From Chromera velia (taxonomy: Eukaryota; Sar; Chromeraceae): a stretch of 64,000 nt of DNA. Every line of letters starts with the position of its first letter. Positions within the stretch are counted from its first letter, which is position 1. Positions 36,279 to 51,200 of this stretch are shown here, piece by piece. The stretch is taken from positions 400 through 64,399 of the forward strand of contig JAHBMJ010004587.1 of the NCBI GenBank assembly GCA_018398765.1. Reading direction: 5' to 3'. Both the position numbers and the translations under genes were made by a program. Under the pieces are notes generated by a model. That model was given only the letters and a program-made list of their open reading frames with translations, made no database searches and was not told where the DNA came from.

Positions 36279-39200
36279 CAATTATTTTGGCTGGCTGACA
36301 AGCATGCAGTCAGTTAGTCCTCTGTGGAGCAGGCACGCAAAGGACGGGATCCTAGGCAGAAAAATAGGCAACCAAGGAGACAGACTGTTCGTACTTTCTG
36401 GTCTCGGCACATCGCCACCGCAATACATGCAGGCATTTTGCATCAATTGGGTCGTCCTTCTTGTGGCTGTTCACAAAGGCCTGGCAGTTCATACATAAAC
36501 AATTGCAGCCTATGAGGACCAGCAAAACACTGACGGGACCCGGGCCAGTCTAGATGACAAGCTCGAGGAGGCCTTCTCGCAAGGACAGGGTGATGGCAGA
36601 AAGAACGATAACTGGATCTCTGCAGATACTGCCGACTATTTCGATTTTTCCATCAGGGCGAACGAACGTTTCACAGTCAAGATCGATGACCACAACTTCC
36701 GTCCATTCTTTGTTATCCAATGGCCCGGCTTTTTCAATCACAACAATTTCATAGAAGACAAAATTGACTTCAAAAAGGCGCAAACGCTTCAGCCTATAAA
36801 TCCCAGTGGAGCAGACGGTCGCGTGCTCATAGCAGTTGGAGAGGACTTCCCGTCAATAAGATCGTACTCCAGCAGCACAACCAGAATTGATCACGCCAAC
36901 CACGGTCTGAACGCGCACATGGCCTACAGTCTCACCATCTCTTTGCAGCCAGGTTGGTTTATTTTTTTTAACGATAAAACTCAATCAACAACCAAATTGG
37001 GTCCAACCATGTTTTAAAGCTCAAAGTCGTCATGCCACTTTGGACTGGATTACGAATGTACTGTAGATCTGCAGAGATTGAAACTGCATACGTACCGAAA
37101 TCTTCTGCTTGCATGCAATGGAGAAGACATTAATTATCCGCCTGTTCGTTTGCATGCGTTCTGATGCAGACGAGTGCCGGCGAAACATCCACAACTGCCA
37201 CGCAGAGTCGAAGTGCACAGACACGGAGTCTAGCTTTACATGCACGTGCAATGAACCCTTTGTTGGAGACGGAATTCAGTGTGACGGTCAGTTGCACCGC
37301 GCTCAGTCACGGTAGATCGATGTTATCAACCCCTGTCCCACGCATCTTCTGTATGCTGATTGATTGATTGATGGCTCCAGGCTATAGAGCTCTGATCGTC
37401 ACGGAGGGTGTGCACCCAGCACTTGATTCCCGTTCAACCGTTCAGGGGCATTATTTCTTTTTGAAGTCTGGTTGCCGTTCTCCTCTCTCTTCAGGCCGGG
37501 TCAATTGTTGTACAAATTTTCGGATCTGAATGTGATCTGTGCTGCTCTACTCTGTTGCTCTTTCTGCAGATAACAACGAATGTGACGACGGGACTCACAC
37601 CTGTTCCAACTCTCAGGATTGCGTTGACACGCCAGGAAGCTTCCAATGTGAGAGCAGGTGTCCTGTGGGCAAGCTCAGAAACATGCAGGCTGCCGGCTAC
37701 CCATGCGAAAGTAAGCTCCCTCTTCTTTCTGGTTCTCCAGCATTCACCTCCACTAGATGTTTTGCGGGGCAGAAACATTTCTTGTCTGCGTCTTTTAGAC
37801 AACTACTGAAGTCTGGCTCTCCTTTCTTGACTGGCATTGGTGGGGTCCCTCCTGATTTTATACAGCTCTATACGTAATGCACAATGCTCGTCTCAAGAAC
37901 AGTTGATCACCGTCAGAGGAGCGCGTTCTTTATCAACGGCCCAGCATTCTGTCCCGCTTTCCGTCTGGGAGTCATATGAAAGTGATGGTATATGAACGCA
38001 ACATGATCATTCTTCCTTGCTTGCTTGCTTGCCTGCTTGCTTGCTTGCTTGCTTTCCTTCCTTTCTCGTGCAGACGTTGACGAGTGTCTTCTCGGAGCGC
38101 ATGCCTGCCATTACGAATGCGAAGACTCCGACGGCAGCTTTCAATGCAACTGCTTCATCGGGTATGAGCTCATGCCCAACCAGCGCAACTGTTCAGACAT
38201 CAACGAGTGCAACGACGCTGCAATAAGCAGTCGTTGCGACGCTTTTGCGACTTGCAAGAACACAGTGGCCTCCTTTGAATGCAACTGCAACACAGGATAC
38301 AAAGGCACGGGCCTACAATGCGCTGGTCAGGCATGAAACATTCAGATTTGTCTTTGAATTTGTTTCCATGAACGCAAGCATCGTTCCGCTGGTTACGGAT
38401 CAATCGCTGCCGCCTCTTTTTTGTTTGGTGCCTTGACACATAGATGAAACAATCCATATCGTAATGCTCTCCCTCTCCAAATGCTTGTGTGTGGGTGTTT
38501 CTTTCCTCCAATGGCTCCTTTTTCGGCCCTCCCCTTTAGTTTCTCTCTCTCTCTCTCCCCCCCCCTCTCTCTCTCCCCCTCTCTCTCTCCTCTCTTTCTT
38601 TCTAACTATCTCTCTCTCGCTCTTTTTCGATCTATCTATCGCTCTCTTTCCCTCTACTTTGCTGCCTCTCGCTCCATGTTCTTTGTCTCCCTGCCTCTCT
38701 TCCTCTTCCTCTCTTTCTCTTTCTCTCTTTTACTCTTCGTCGAATCTTTGCTCGTGTCCCGCCTTGAGTTCCTCACTTCATTTCATCCTGTCTGCCCTTC
38801 TGGGTACCACCATTCCTGCAGACAAGAACGAATGCGCCGATGGGGAAGACAACTGCGACCAAAACGCCGCCTGTGACGGGACATATCCTCCCGGTAGCTT
38901 CTCTTGCACGTGCAACGAGGGGTTCGAAGGAGTCGGCACAGAGAACAACTGCAAGAGACTTTCCCGGTGCGACTGGAACTGGAAGCTCTGGGACTCCCTC
39001 TCTTCTGAGTCGGTGCGTGTCCTTACAGTCAACGGAGCTCCACTTGCAGGCCACACGAGCACGACAGCAAACGTGGCCTCGCTGACCTTCCAGCCGAAAC
39101 TCTGTGATCAAAGCAAGTCTCCCATCGATTCGCAGGCCGACGTTTTCCGCTTTGCAGGAACGGGCCAACCTGTGTGTGTGACAGTGTGCAGTCCACTGAC

Positions 39201-42200
39201 GACCTTCGACACGCGACTGGAGGTGTACCAAGCCTGCGAGGACGTAGAGGCGGTGGACGGCGACGTTCAGTGCGTTGCCTCCAATGACGAAGCAGGAACG
39301 ACACAGTGCCGCAGTGGACACAGTCGACTCGAAGTAGCCACGGACGCCAACAAGGACTACTTTGTCATCCTACACGGAGAAGGGGGGACGCCCCCGCACG
39401 GAAATTTCGTGATTGCGGCATCAAATGGACCCAACTGCGGTGAGCAACGCTTTCTGTCTGATGTAGTAGGAATCGATCGGTTTGACTGAAACGTTTGGTG
39501 GCAGTCTAGATTCTTTCTCTCCGTCGGTTTTATTGTCTTACTTTGTGCCTGCTGTGCTGTATGTTCTTCCATGCAGATCTGAACGAATGCCATGGCAACC
39601 TCGACCCTTGCCAAGATCACGCGGCCTGCAATAACAATGAAGGCTCCTTTTTTTGTTCCTGCAACGCGGGATATCAAGAAAGCTCTGGGACGTCTTCGGA
39701 GTGCATCGACGTGGACGAGTGTAGTGACTCGCTCCACTCATGCTCTATCGCTGACCATTTCGTCTGCGAAAACTCCGTCGGTTCCTTCATGTGCAAGTGT
39801 GACGATGGATACGTCGCCTCGGGATCACCAACTGAATGTCTGGACGTCGACGAGTGCACTCAGAACAATGGGGGCTGCGATCAAAACTGCAAAGACGAGG
39901 AAGGCAGCTTTTCGTGTTCCTGCAACGAGGGATATGTTCTTGACACCAATGGGCGCTCCTGCCAAGGTCCGTTTCTTCCAGTTATGTCGGCGCAGCATAA
40001 GTCACGCGTCCAAAACTTTCGCGGCTATCTAGTCCCTCTTTGTTCTGACGTCCACCTTGAGCTGACAAAAGAAATTAGATTTAAAAGCATGCTTGTGCAT
40101 CTATGAACAATTTCTGAATTGTGCTCTTCTCCGTGCTGTCCAAAACTGTGCCTGTAAACACTTGCCGCGTGCATGCATGACACGCAGACATCGACGAGTG
40201 TGACGAGAACATAGACAACTGTTCACAATACGCCCAGTGTGACGGAGATCAGCCAGCCGGTTCGTTCACCTGCACATGTAACAACGGCTACGTCAGCATT
40301 GGTGACGCGGGCGGTGTTTCGTGCATGGACGCCACGTGTGAATGGAATTTCAAAGACTGGCTCGACCCCACCGAAGTTCTCACCGTCAACGGTCCAGTCG
40401 TGCGGGGAAACACCGACTCTCCCGCGCCTCTGACAACCTCCCTCTCAAGGCGTCCCTCCGCATGCAGCACTGGCGGAGGATCCACTAGCGGGACTGTGAA
40501 TTCGAGATCCCGCCTGTATCAGTTTGAGGGGACCGGGTCCTCGCTGTGCCTCAGCCTCTGCAGCCCCCTGACGGACTTCGACACGATGGTAGATGTCTAC
40601 ACGGACTGTTCGCAGGCCCATGCTGCCGACGGAGAGCTGGAGTGCGTAAAAAGAGACGATGACATGTCATCCCCCTCCTGCTCATCCAACAGCAGGGCCA
40701 GCGCAGTAAAGCTCAGCAGCACACAGAGTGGAAAAACATACTACGCACTGGTGAGTGGCTACCACGGCTCTTCGAGCACGCCGTCGACGCAGAGCGGAGA
40801 CTTCGCAATCAGTTTGACCAGCGGAACCTCATGCGGTACGTCCACCAACTGTCTTTACTTTAGAATTAAACTGGGCAAAATCAAAGTGCATCTTCATGAT
40901 TCATTCAAGTGGAAAATTCTGGTTGGGAAATCTTTCCGTTAGCATGCAGAGGCAAAGGTCACAGGAGGTTTTGTTCTGGTAAGAAAGAGAAGGTCCAAGG
41001 GAGAGAGTCAGAAAGAAAATGCAAATCAACCGTGCGGGAAGAGAATGCAAGTCACAAAGACATGAGTGCTGCTGAAAAGTAGGTGAAACAACAAGAGAAT
41101 TTCCAAAAGAGGAAGAGTTTCTTCTGATCGATCAGCCTTGTCTCGAAATGGAGGCCGGTATCATCCGTCGTCCTTGCGCCTGCAGAAGGAACAACGCACC
41201 TCAAACGAGTTTTGAGAAGGGCTTCATTATTATATGTTCTGTCTGTCATTCAAAGGTCCCTGTTCGTTCCATCCATGCAGGGGTCAACGAATGCCAGGCC
41301 TCTCCAAAGCCCTGTGACGATGCCGCCTTGTGCTCTGACAGTTCTGGCAGCTTCACATGCACCTGTAGGGATGACTACAGTGGCAGCGGAACGTCATGCG
41401 ACTTCGACCGTCAGTAGAGGGTGGCGTCACTTGACTGATCCTGTGCCTTACAGGTTCTTTCTCTCAAGATATGGTCCTGATTCTAGTTTTCATGTATGTC
41501 GTTTGAACGACGAAGTTCGTTTTGGGCACAAGAAATGTCCCGTCTTATCTTCCTCAATTTTGTAGAGTCAGGGACGCCAAATTGCTGTTTGCGACTCGTT
41601 TGATTTTGATCGTTTTGTTTCTCCATCTTTTCTTCTTTGTCTGCAACGTGAATCATGTGCAGACACTTCATGTCAGGATTCCACCACAAGCATCTACGCC
41701 TGCAAAGAGGGACCAGGCTACTGCAAGTACTACCAAATCAACTGGTCAACATCCGTCACTATTCCGATTGACGCCAGTTCACCGTACTGGTTCAGAGTTG
41801 AAGTCACGTCTCAAAATGGGCCATATCACAAGTCAGCTGCTCACAGAGGAAGAACATACTCTTCGGCTGAGAATTTGGAGAATGTAGACCGTCAGAGGTA
41901 AAACAAGGCTGACAGACTCTTCTTTTCGGCTTGCCTACCAGACAAATACAAGCGCGTGCGTCTGTTATGTTTTGCAGATTCTCGGTACACTATGGGAGTC
42001 AGCAGCTGAGCGCCGGTGACCCGGGTGACCACGTTCTTTGCTTTGCCAAGTCCTACACGTTGGAGAATGAAAACAACCAAGATAGAAGTGTGAGAGTCGA
42101 CTGCGAGAACAACTGGAACTGGCACTGCCATCTGTACGTCAAAGTCTTCGGGTACTCCAAAAAGGCAAACGGCCAGAGCTGCTCCCACGACAGAGAGTGC

Positions 42201-45200
42201 CTCTCCTACTACTGCGATTCAGGCCTTTGCAAACAGAGTCAGTCAGCCAGTCGTCAGACAACGTGGATTGAGAATGATGTCGTGCATTTAATGGTGGGGA
42301 ATGTGAATAGTATACGCGCAGCCAGAAATCACGTCCTTTTGGCAATGAATGTCCAGAAGGAATCTTGAAGAAAAAGAGGAGATTTGGAGGGCAAAAAAGG
42401 AAGGGACGAAACAGTTCTTCTCCATTGTTCTGGCTGCCTATCTCTCGCTTTCATGTGTGCAGCGTACGATTGCCTCACGACTAACCCCAGCATCGCGGCA
42501 AGCAGCCCTTTGATGATCTTAAGCGGGCCCACTTCAGCATCGGTGGGGACTACAGGGACCTTCTCCTACACGTGTGCTGCTGGGTACCATCTGGAAACTT
42601 CAAGCAACAGTCTGACGGCATCCTGCACCAAAGGAGGCTGGAAAGTCTCCAGCGGCACTCTTCCTAAATGCACGGGTCAGTCACCCACCAAGCCTTACCG
42701 ATAGAACAAGAGACCTCACAGAAAAAAAATTGGCTCCATTTGAGAAATTGATGTGCATTCTTTAAATTTGTCTGCTGCTGCATGGCGTTTCCGCAATTGG
42801 GTGATGTGATGCCGCAACAGTTACTGAGCAAATTGTTGGAAAGCTTGACCTCGTTTTCCAAGAATCCGTCCAGCACGCAACAGCGCAACTTTATGGCGTC
42901 CTTCTGGCATTGAAGTGTGTATATCTCAACTTTGAGGCAGCACTCTTCTCTTCTCCGGCTTATGCTCGTGTAACTTTTCGACGTCCAAGGGTCAGCTTCG
43001 GCCCTCAACCCCCCACCTGATTTCTTAATCGAATTTGCGGGCAGCCTCCTCCTGTAGCATTTACGAGTGGTCGTCTGGCGGTCCGTACTACTACTGGTCA
43101 CCCGTTGTGCGGCTATCCGCACCGGCAGGGCGGACGGGCGACCAAGGAGTCTTCTCGTACGGTTGCAAAGAAGGCTTCAAGCTCGACGGCTACCCATCTT
43201 CTGTGACGCAGGTGGACGTCACGTTCAACTGCCTGGCAGCAAGTTACGGCAATTCAGATTGGCATCGAGCAAGCGGGAGTCCGACCATCCCCTCATGTAG
43301 CGGTAGGCCTATCTCGTGCCATCAACTGTCCGCTATGTATCTCTTCCGTGCAACAGCATTTGCATAGAAATCTCACTCAATTACCTTTGTGGGCATCTAA
43401 ACTGCGGCGCGAATACGTCTTGTTGCTTGCGTGTCAGTTTGTGCTCTTTCTTTCTGCGCCCTTCAGTTTCAGAGGTTGTGACTGTGAAATATGGTCAGGT
43501 TTTTGCTTTTGCGGACTCGGCTTTCTTTATGGATTGGCAAAGCACTGTTGTACACGCAAGTTTGTAGTTGCGTGTTGCTGTTTCTTGCAGATATTGACGA
43601 ATGTCAAACAAGGTCTCACCAGTGCGACGATCATGCGCGATGCTGGGACAGCTACGGGTCGTACTATTGTTACTGCAACTCAGGGTGGACTGGAAGTGGA
43701 ACCGACTGCACTGGTCAGTGAATTCAAGCAGGCATTCAAAGAGCGGCGGATTCTCTAGTGTTTTCATGCGGCATCTATCCAATGTAACGGAAATCCAGAA
43801 GCGCTGCACCTTTCAACAGCATCATGACGCCACATTCATTCTATGCGGTGTTTGCTCCTGCAGACATCAACGAATGTTCCTGGTCCTGGTGGAATCACTG
43901 CCCATGGTACTCCAAGTGCGAAAACAACGACGGAGGGTACACTTGCGAGTGCAATAAGGGTTTCACTGGAATTGGGTGGAGCTGTTCTGACATCAACGAG
44001 TGCACCGACAATTCCAATCCAGACAACTGTGTTGCCTCAGCGCTCTGCTCAAACTCATACGGGTCCTTCACCTGCAAGTGTCCGCGAGGGTACGAGGGAG
44101 ATCCGACCTCTCAATGCGAAGATATGAGGGAGTGCACTGTCGGCTCTCATACTTGCCACGCCGAGGCTGCCTGCACAGAGATGGATGGATCCTTTTAATG
44201 CCATTGCAACACAGGCTTCACTGGCTCGGGGGTCTCATGTGCCGATATCGACGAATGCACGTCTGTGACTGACCCCCACAATTGCGACACACACGCAGAT
44301 TGCATCGACTCCCAGGGATCCTTCACGTGCCATTGCAATGTCGGGTGGACGGGAAGTGGGGAGACCAGCAGTTGCGTGGACGTGGATGAATGCTCTCTGG
44401 GACTTGCAAACTGCCACAGGAATGCGACGTGCTCGAATCAGAATGGCTCCTTCCTGTGCACGTGCAACAACGGATACGTTGGTTCCAATGGAGGTGTACA
44501 ATGCAGTGACATCAACGAATGTGCCGAGAGTAGCCACGACTGCGACGCCAATGCGCAATGCATCAACACTGACGGACGGTTTCATTGCGAGTGCCTTCGT
44601 GGCTATTCACGCACTGGCCAGCAGTGCACGGACATCCACGTGTGTACCGACCCGTCGCACCGTCACAACTGTCACAGCAACGCGACGTGCCTGGAATCAG
44701 AAGGTTCCTTTGACAGTCAGTGCAACCTCGGATACAACGGTACAGGCGTGTCCTGTGCCGACATCGATGAGTGCACATCTACTTCACATCCTCATAACTG
44801 CGATGTCCACGCAGAATGCCTTGACAGCCCAGGGAGCTTTGCATGCCGGTGCTTAGACGGCTTCATCGGGAACGGATTAGTGGGTCAGTGTGTGGACCTG
44901 AACGAGTGCGCAGGAGAGGGAAGGAACCACACCTGTCACTCAGAAGCAACATGCAACAACACGGTGGGCTCCTTCACATGCGAGTGCAGCACGGGATTCT
45001 TCGGATTTGGCCAGAGCTGTACAGGTCAGAGACGGCGGGGTTATTGGGAGTCAGGCCGGGTTGGTACATCACGAGTTTTCGGCTTTCTGTCCTCACAGAA
45101 GTGTGGAACCCAGTGCGGAACTTAACCAAGCTGTCATCTGAGTCCGCATTACAACTGCGTGAATGAGTCCGTTTGACAGTGTACACATATATGCATCCAT

Positions 45201-48200
45201 GCAGATCTTGACGAGTGCACTGCGAACGAGCACGACTGCGACGCGCACGCTTGGTGCACGAACACGGAGGGTTCTTTCTCATGCAGCTGTAAGTCGGGCT
45301 TTGCTGACAGCTCTAATGGGTCGCATCCAGTGATCAATGGCACGGATTGTAGAGACACCGACGAATGCGCGATGGGGCACCATCAGTGTCATGAGAGTGC
45401 AAGCTGCTTGAACGTCGAGGGTTCTTTTCTCTGTTCTTGCGACCCGGGGTACAGCGGTAACGGACTCTCATGCGCAGGTCAGACCCTTCGAAGGGGAGAA
45501 TTGCTTCAAATCAAATTAATGCCTGCCCAGACATACTAGGTGGAACGGGATGTTCATTTAAAACCACAACATGAATCTTTGTTCAATATTCTCTCAGATG
45601 AATACCAACACTGATTTTGTTTGTGATTCAACAGCTTCACCATGGTCACCCGTGTTTGTTTGCAGACATCAGCGAGTGTGCGAGCGGCCTCGCCCGCTGC
45701 AGTATCGTGGCAACGTGCAAGAACACAATGGGTTCCTTCACGTGCGCATGCAACACGGGCTTCGTGGGGGACGGGATCGAGTGCACAGATGTGGATGAGT
45801 GCGCGGACCCTCTCTTGAATAGGACGTGCCCGATGCATTCCAGCTGTCAGAACACACCAGGATCGTTTGTCTGTGAGTGTCTCCCTGGATACTCCGGTGA
45901 CGCGTCCGCCTGTGCAGGTAAGAGCAAGGGCCTGGGTGTGCAAAGGAAAGACCAAGGGTTCCTTCGCATGAAGGAAGACATGTGTGCGCCCACCTATCTT
46001 TTCCTCGCGTTTCCGCTGATAACACAAAGATTAGGCCGACAGGGGGGCTTTCCGATACTAATGACGCTCTGATGGCTCGAAAAAATCCACCATGAATTGT
46101 CTCGCTGATATCCCAGACTGAGTCTTATTTCGGATCCTTTGGGAACTTGGGTCCTGTTCTCTATGCAGCACAACGACAATATCTTATTGCATGGCTCCCT
46201 GCAGACATTGACGAGTGCACTGCGGCATCTAACATGTCAGTGAGTACCAATTGTCACACCAACGCCAGCTGCCTGAACACTGAGGGAAGCTTCGAGTGCG
46301 TGTGCAACAACGGCTTCAACGGCAACGGCCTCAGCTGCACCGATATCGACGAGTGCTCATTGACCATTCCCTTGCACAATTGTCATTCGAACGCCACGTG
46401 TTCCGACTCGCCAGGCTCATTCACTTGTGCGTGCATGCGTGGATACGTTGGTAACGGCATAGACACCTGCAATGACGTCAAAGAGTGTGTCATTGGTTCC
46501 CACAACTGCCACAGCAATGCGACCTGTGTGGAGACAGAAGGATCTTTTGACTGCCAGTGCAACAGCGGCTTCGACGGTACCGGCGTGACATGCGCCGACA
46601 TCGATGAGTGCGTCTCGGTCTCCCACCCGCACAACTGCGATGTGCACGCAGTGTGTACCGACTCAGAAGGATCTTTCACCTGTTCTTGTGAGAAGGGGTG
46701 GACTGGCAGCGGTTTGATGGGTGAGTGCACAGACATCAACGAGTGCAGCACAGGCGCTGACGACTGCCATGTAGAGGCCGCGTGCCAAAACACAGCGGGC
46801 TCATTCACTTGCACATGCAACAACGGCTTTGAGTCGGCGACTGGGTTGGGAGTCCAGTGTTCCGATATTGACGAATGCACAGAAAATAGCCACGATTGCG
46901 ATGCGAACGCTTACTGCGTCAACACTGACGGACACTATCACTGCGTCTGCAAGGACGGCTTCGCGGGCAACGGCCGCAACGGCAAGTGTGCTGACATTGA
47001 TGAGTGCACTTACTCCAATCATACGCCCTCCTGCCACACCTCTGGAGCTTCTTGTGCAAACACAGTCGGGTCTTTCATCTGTTCGTGCAACAGCGGGTGG
47101 ACAGGAACTGGCGCGTCTTGCTCGGACATTGACGAATGCACATCCACAGCGACTCCACACGACTGCGATGCAAACGCATACTGTGTGAATTCTGCAGGCG
47201 CATTCAGCTGCAAGTGCAACGAGGGATTCATTGGTGATGGACGCATTGGTAACTGCACAGACCTCAATGAGTGCAACGGTGAAGGCAGCGGTCACACCTG
47301 CCATGCAAATGCGGCATGTGCCAACAATGCAGGAAGCTTTACCTGCGCCTGCAACGCAGGCTTCCATGGCGACGGCCACAGCTGCGCAGACGACGATGAG
47401 TGCTCAAACACTACCGCTACACATGACTGCCACCCACACGCCCTGTGTCGGAACAGCGAGGGATCCTTTTCGTGCGAGTGCGGTACGGGGTACGAAGATG
47501 TCAGCGTGGGAGGCGACGGAACCAGCTGTTCAGGTCGGTCAGCGTATAGCCTTAGATCAGACTTCTGCCTCCAGCTTCACAATGTATGAATTCATACATT
47601 GACAAGAGCAGCTTAGCGAGTGTTTGACCTTTTCGCTTCCTCATTTCCTCTTTCCTCGTCGTGCTTCTTCTCTGCCATATTTGATCTTGTACTCGGGTTC
47701 GTCTTCCAATCAGCCCACAGCATGCATTTCATGCGCTTATAACTTTACCTTACTGACGCATGCAGCAATACTCTGCGGAGCAGACAAGAAGGTGGTCTCC
47801 CACTCATGTCTGGCTTGCCCAGCAGGGATGGTGAATGCGCCGGGCGACGACGCATCTGGAGGTGACACCTTGTGCGACGGTGAGTTGATCAGCTGGTGGC
47901 CGGCTAGTCTCTCAATGCAGCTTGATTGAGTGCCTGTTGGTTGCAAAACGCATGCAGGTTTCTGTGCTGTAGGGGGACTGACAAATTCTGTCCGTCCTGC
48001 CCTCTGTCCGTATGTACATGTTGCTGATGCCTTCCACCTGAAAGACCTCTGGCTGTTCCTGAAGTCCATTCATCGATTCACATTTGCAGATATCGACGAG
48101 TGCATCGACTCTCTGCATCCTCACAACTGCGACGTCAACGCTGCCTGCATCAACTCCGCTACCAGCTTTTCTTGTCAATGCAACTCGGGATTCACGGGAG

Positions 48201-51200
48201 ACGGCATCTCATGCACAGCCGTGCCGACTAGCACCACCACCAGCACCACCACCACTACCACTACCACGACAAGTACAACTACCACGACACCCGCTCCGAC
48301 GGGCCCCCCTGTGGTGAGGGGCCTCGCTCTCGGGGGCAGAGAGGGGGGCACTGGGTGGACGATTGCCTTGACGGAGAGCGGCCCCCCTGTGGTTTGGGGT
48401 CGCAACAGAGAGGGGCAGCTCGGTGTTGGAGACACTGTCAATAGGAGAAATGCAACCAGGGTGGTGGGCATTCCCGGAAAGGTTGTCAAAGCCTGTGGGG
48501 GATACGACCATTCTCTGTTCCTCACTGAGACTGGACTTCTGTATGGAGCGGGACTCAACGGACATGGACAGCTCGGACAGGGCTCCGTAGACTCGGATGA
48601 GCATTCGACCCCGATTCTGGTGCCGACAGGTTCTGTTGTGGGCAACATCTTGGGCATTGCATGCGGACCTCGAATGAAGTCAGTACGTTAAGGGATTCCC
48701 ATTATCTCAGAGAGAGTGCTTCAATCTGGCGTACAATTTGTGTATGAGCTGGAGTACGTTGTGTTCTTTCGATCGATCATGTTTTTCATGCATCCTTGTT
48801 TCCTTCGATCCACTCTGTTTGACCATGCATGCATGTGCAGTGCCCTCTGGACAGACCGGGACGAGACGTACACGTGGGGGTCGGGTCACCTGGCACTGAA
48901 TTTGACAACAGATGTGCTGACACCCACATTCGTCCCCGCACTCTCCGGCATTCCGGTTCGAAAAGTGGTCATGGGAGGCGTGCAGGCCTTTGCACTCACG
49001 ACTGACGATCGCCTGTTTGCGTGGGGCTGGGGCGGTCAGGGAGCCCTCGCCACTGGAAGTCAAGCAGACGAGAAAATTCCTGTGGAGGTCGCTGGTTTGG
49101 GTGCTGTGGCAGATGTAGCGGCTGAATGGTTGCATTCCCTCGTTCTGACTCGCACTGGGGACGTTCTGACTTGCGGTCGCAACCACAATGGGCAGATTGG
49201 GAGGGGACAGGTGAACAGGTGGGACTCGGGTGCCGCCAATCACCCTGAGGTCGTTGCTTCAGGGGTGGCAGGGATAGCTGCGGGCCAGACGACCTCGTTC
49301 TACTGGAAGAGCGATGGGAAGGCGTTCTGCACAGGCAACGGATGGGCCGGCCAGCTGGGCTTTCCGGCAGGGACAGGAAAGGACCACTTCACTGAGGTGA
49401 CTACAGGTGTGGTGTGGATGGGGTCCTCTGGCGGGGCTGTTCACACAGGTGCAATCAAGAACGAGACCTCAACCTCAGTCGCCAAGCTGTTCATGACGGG
49501 TGCGAACTACAATGGGCAACTCGGCTTGGGAGTGATTGGAGATACTGTTGAAGCCTTCACGGAAGTCACTGGTAGGTCAGCTGTACGTGCTGTATGCAAA
49601 AATCCTGTGTGTTTGCCTGTGTGTTTGTGATAGAGGAATCGTGCGGTTGAGAAAGGTCTGAGGAAGGACGGACCGTCAAGGGCAGCCCCGATGGATTCTC
49701 ATGATTTCAAAAAGATCATTCAAGGTCAAACTCTCCATGCATGGCTGTCATCATAATTTTCCAGCACCTCTCAAAACACGTTTCTCCTGCTCTTGCTCTG
49801 TTTGCTTACAGGCCTCATCATTTCGAGGCATTTCGGCCGAGAACCGCAAATGACACCAATCACCACCACCTCCACTTCCACAACTACCACGACCATCAGC
49901 ACCACCACTTCGGTTGTGCCAAGCGGCACGTGCAGTGTTGCACTGACCCAAGCAGGATGCTACCAGGTGACTGTGCGGGCACCTTTCGCGAATGGTCGCG
50001 TCTCTTTGTGCGGGGGAGGTGGCGGTGGGTGTGCTCAGAATTGGACCCCTGGGGGTGGTGGGGGGGGGTCGGGCGCTTGTGTGGCCGATCTTCCTTTGTC
50101 TCGTGTGCTTCCAGATTCCGGTCTGTCGACTTCCACAGAGCTCGTCTTCCAAGCCTGTGTCGGCGCAGGGGGATGCGGACCGTCTCCTGCTGACTCGGCT
50201 GCGAATGCAAGCGACGGTCATCCGTCGACTTTCGGCAACTGGACGGCAGTGGGGGGTGGTGGAGGAATATTTGGAGGGCACGGTGGACGCGGTGGCGGGC
50301 AGCCGCCTCATGCTCACAGTCTGGACTGTGCTCCTCTCGGGCCCTTCCTGTGGTCAGGGGCTGAGGGGGGAATGCGACCTCTGGGGCGGGGCGGCTCCTG
50401 CGGGATGTTCTCAGGCGGCAATACTGGGTGCGCAGAGGGGACCTCCGGGGGTGCATCTTTGTTCGCGCACGGAGGTGCGATGGGGTACAACTCGGGGGGA
50501 GAGAATGGACAGCTTGGCTCTGGAGGGGGGAGTGCTTGCGGAGGCGAGGGGGGTGATGGAGGTCAGGGGTTTGTGAATTTGACTTGGGCCTGTGACCCTT
50601 CGGACGTCTCTCTCCAGCACTTCGCTGTTCTCTCCTCATAGGCGTCGTGCTCGACTGCTGCACCAACGCCAACCACAACAACAACTACTACCAGCACCAG
50701 CACCACAACAACTACCACCACCACTCTTCTCATCGATGACTGTACCTCCGGGTCCCACACGTGTCATCCGGACGCAATGTGCACGGACATGCCGAGCAAC
50801 TTCACTTACACTTGCAACACAGGCTTCTCCGGGGACGGGCCTTCTTGCACAGATGTGGACGAGTGCACCGCCAGTGGTCCTGGAGCCCAACACAATTGTG
50901 ACCCTGACGCCACCTGCGTGAATATCCACGGGTCCTTTGCCTGTTCTTGCAACAGCGGCTTTGCAGGGAGTGGCACGACTTGCTCCTCAACAACCACGAC
51001 GACTACCACCACCACCACCACTGCCATACAGAATCCCTGCGATGTGTGCAATTGCAGTCAGTCAGTTGTGTGTTGTTCTAGCACAATACGGCCTTTTCTC
51101 CGCGAGTGTGCCTACGTGTGTGGGGGGTGTGCGTGCCTGAGCGGACGCATGTGTTTGAGTTGAGGATACACTGAGATTCTTAGGTTGGCCACAGACGCCA

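Noticed and set aside
46383-47379. Long minus-strand frames opposite the EGF array
   Set aside because: They are shadows of Cys-rich coding sequence on the plus strand (antisense Ala/Val/His-rich), as also seen at 56774-58152.
47958-48012. Extra Cys-rich exon after the GCATGCAG at 47950-47957
   Set aside because: The sequence reads plausibly ([10 protein letters not shown]), but no donor gives the phase needed for the next EGF exon.
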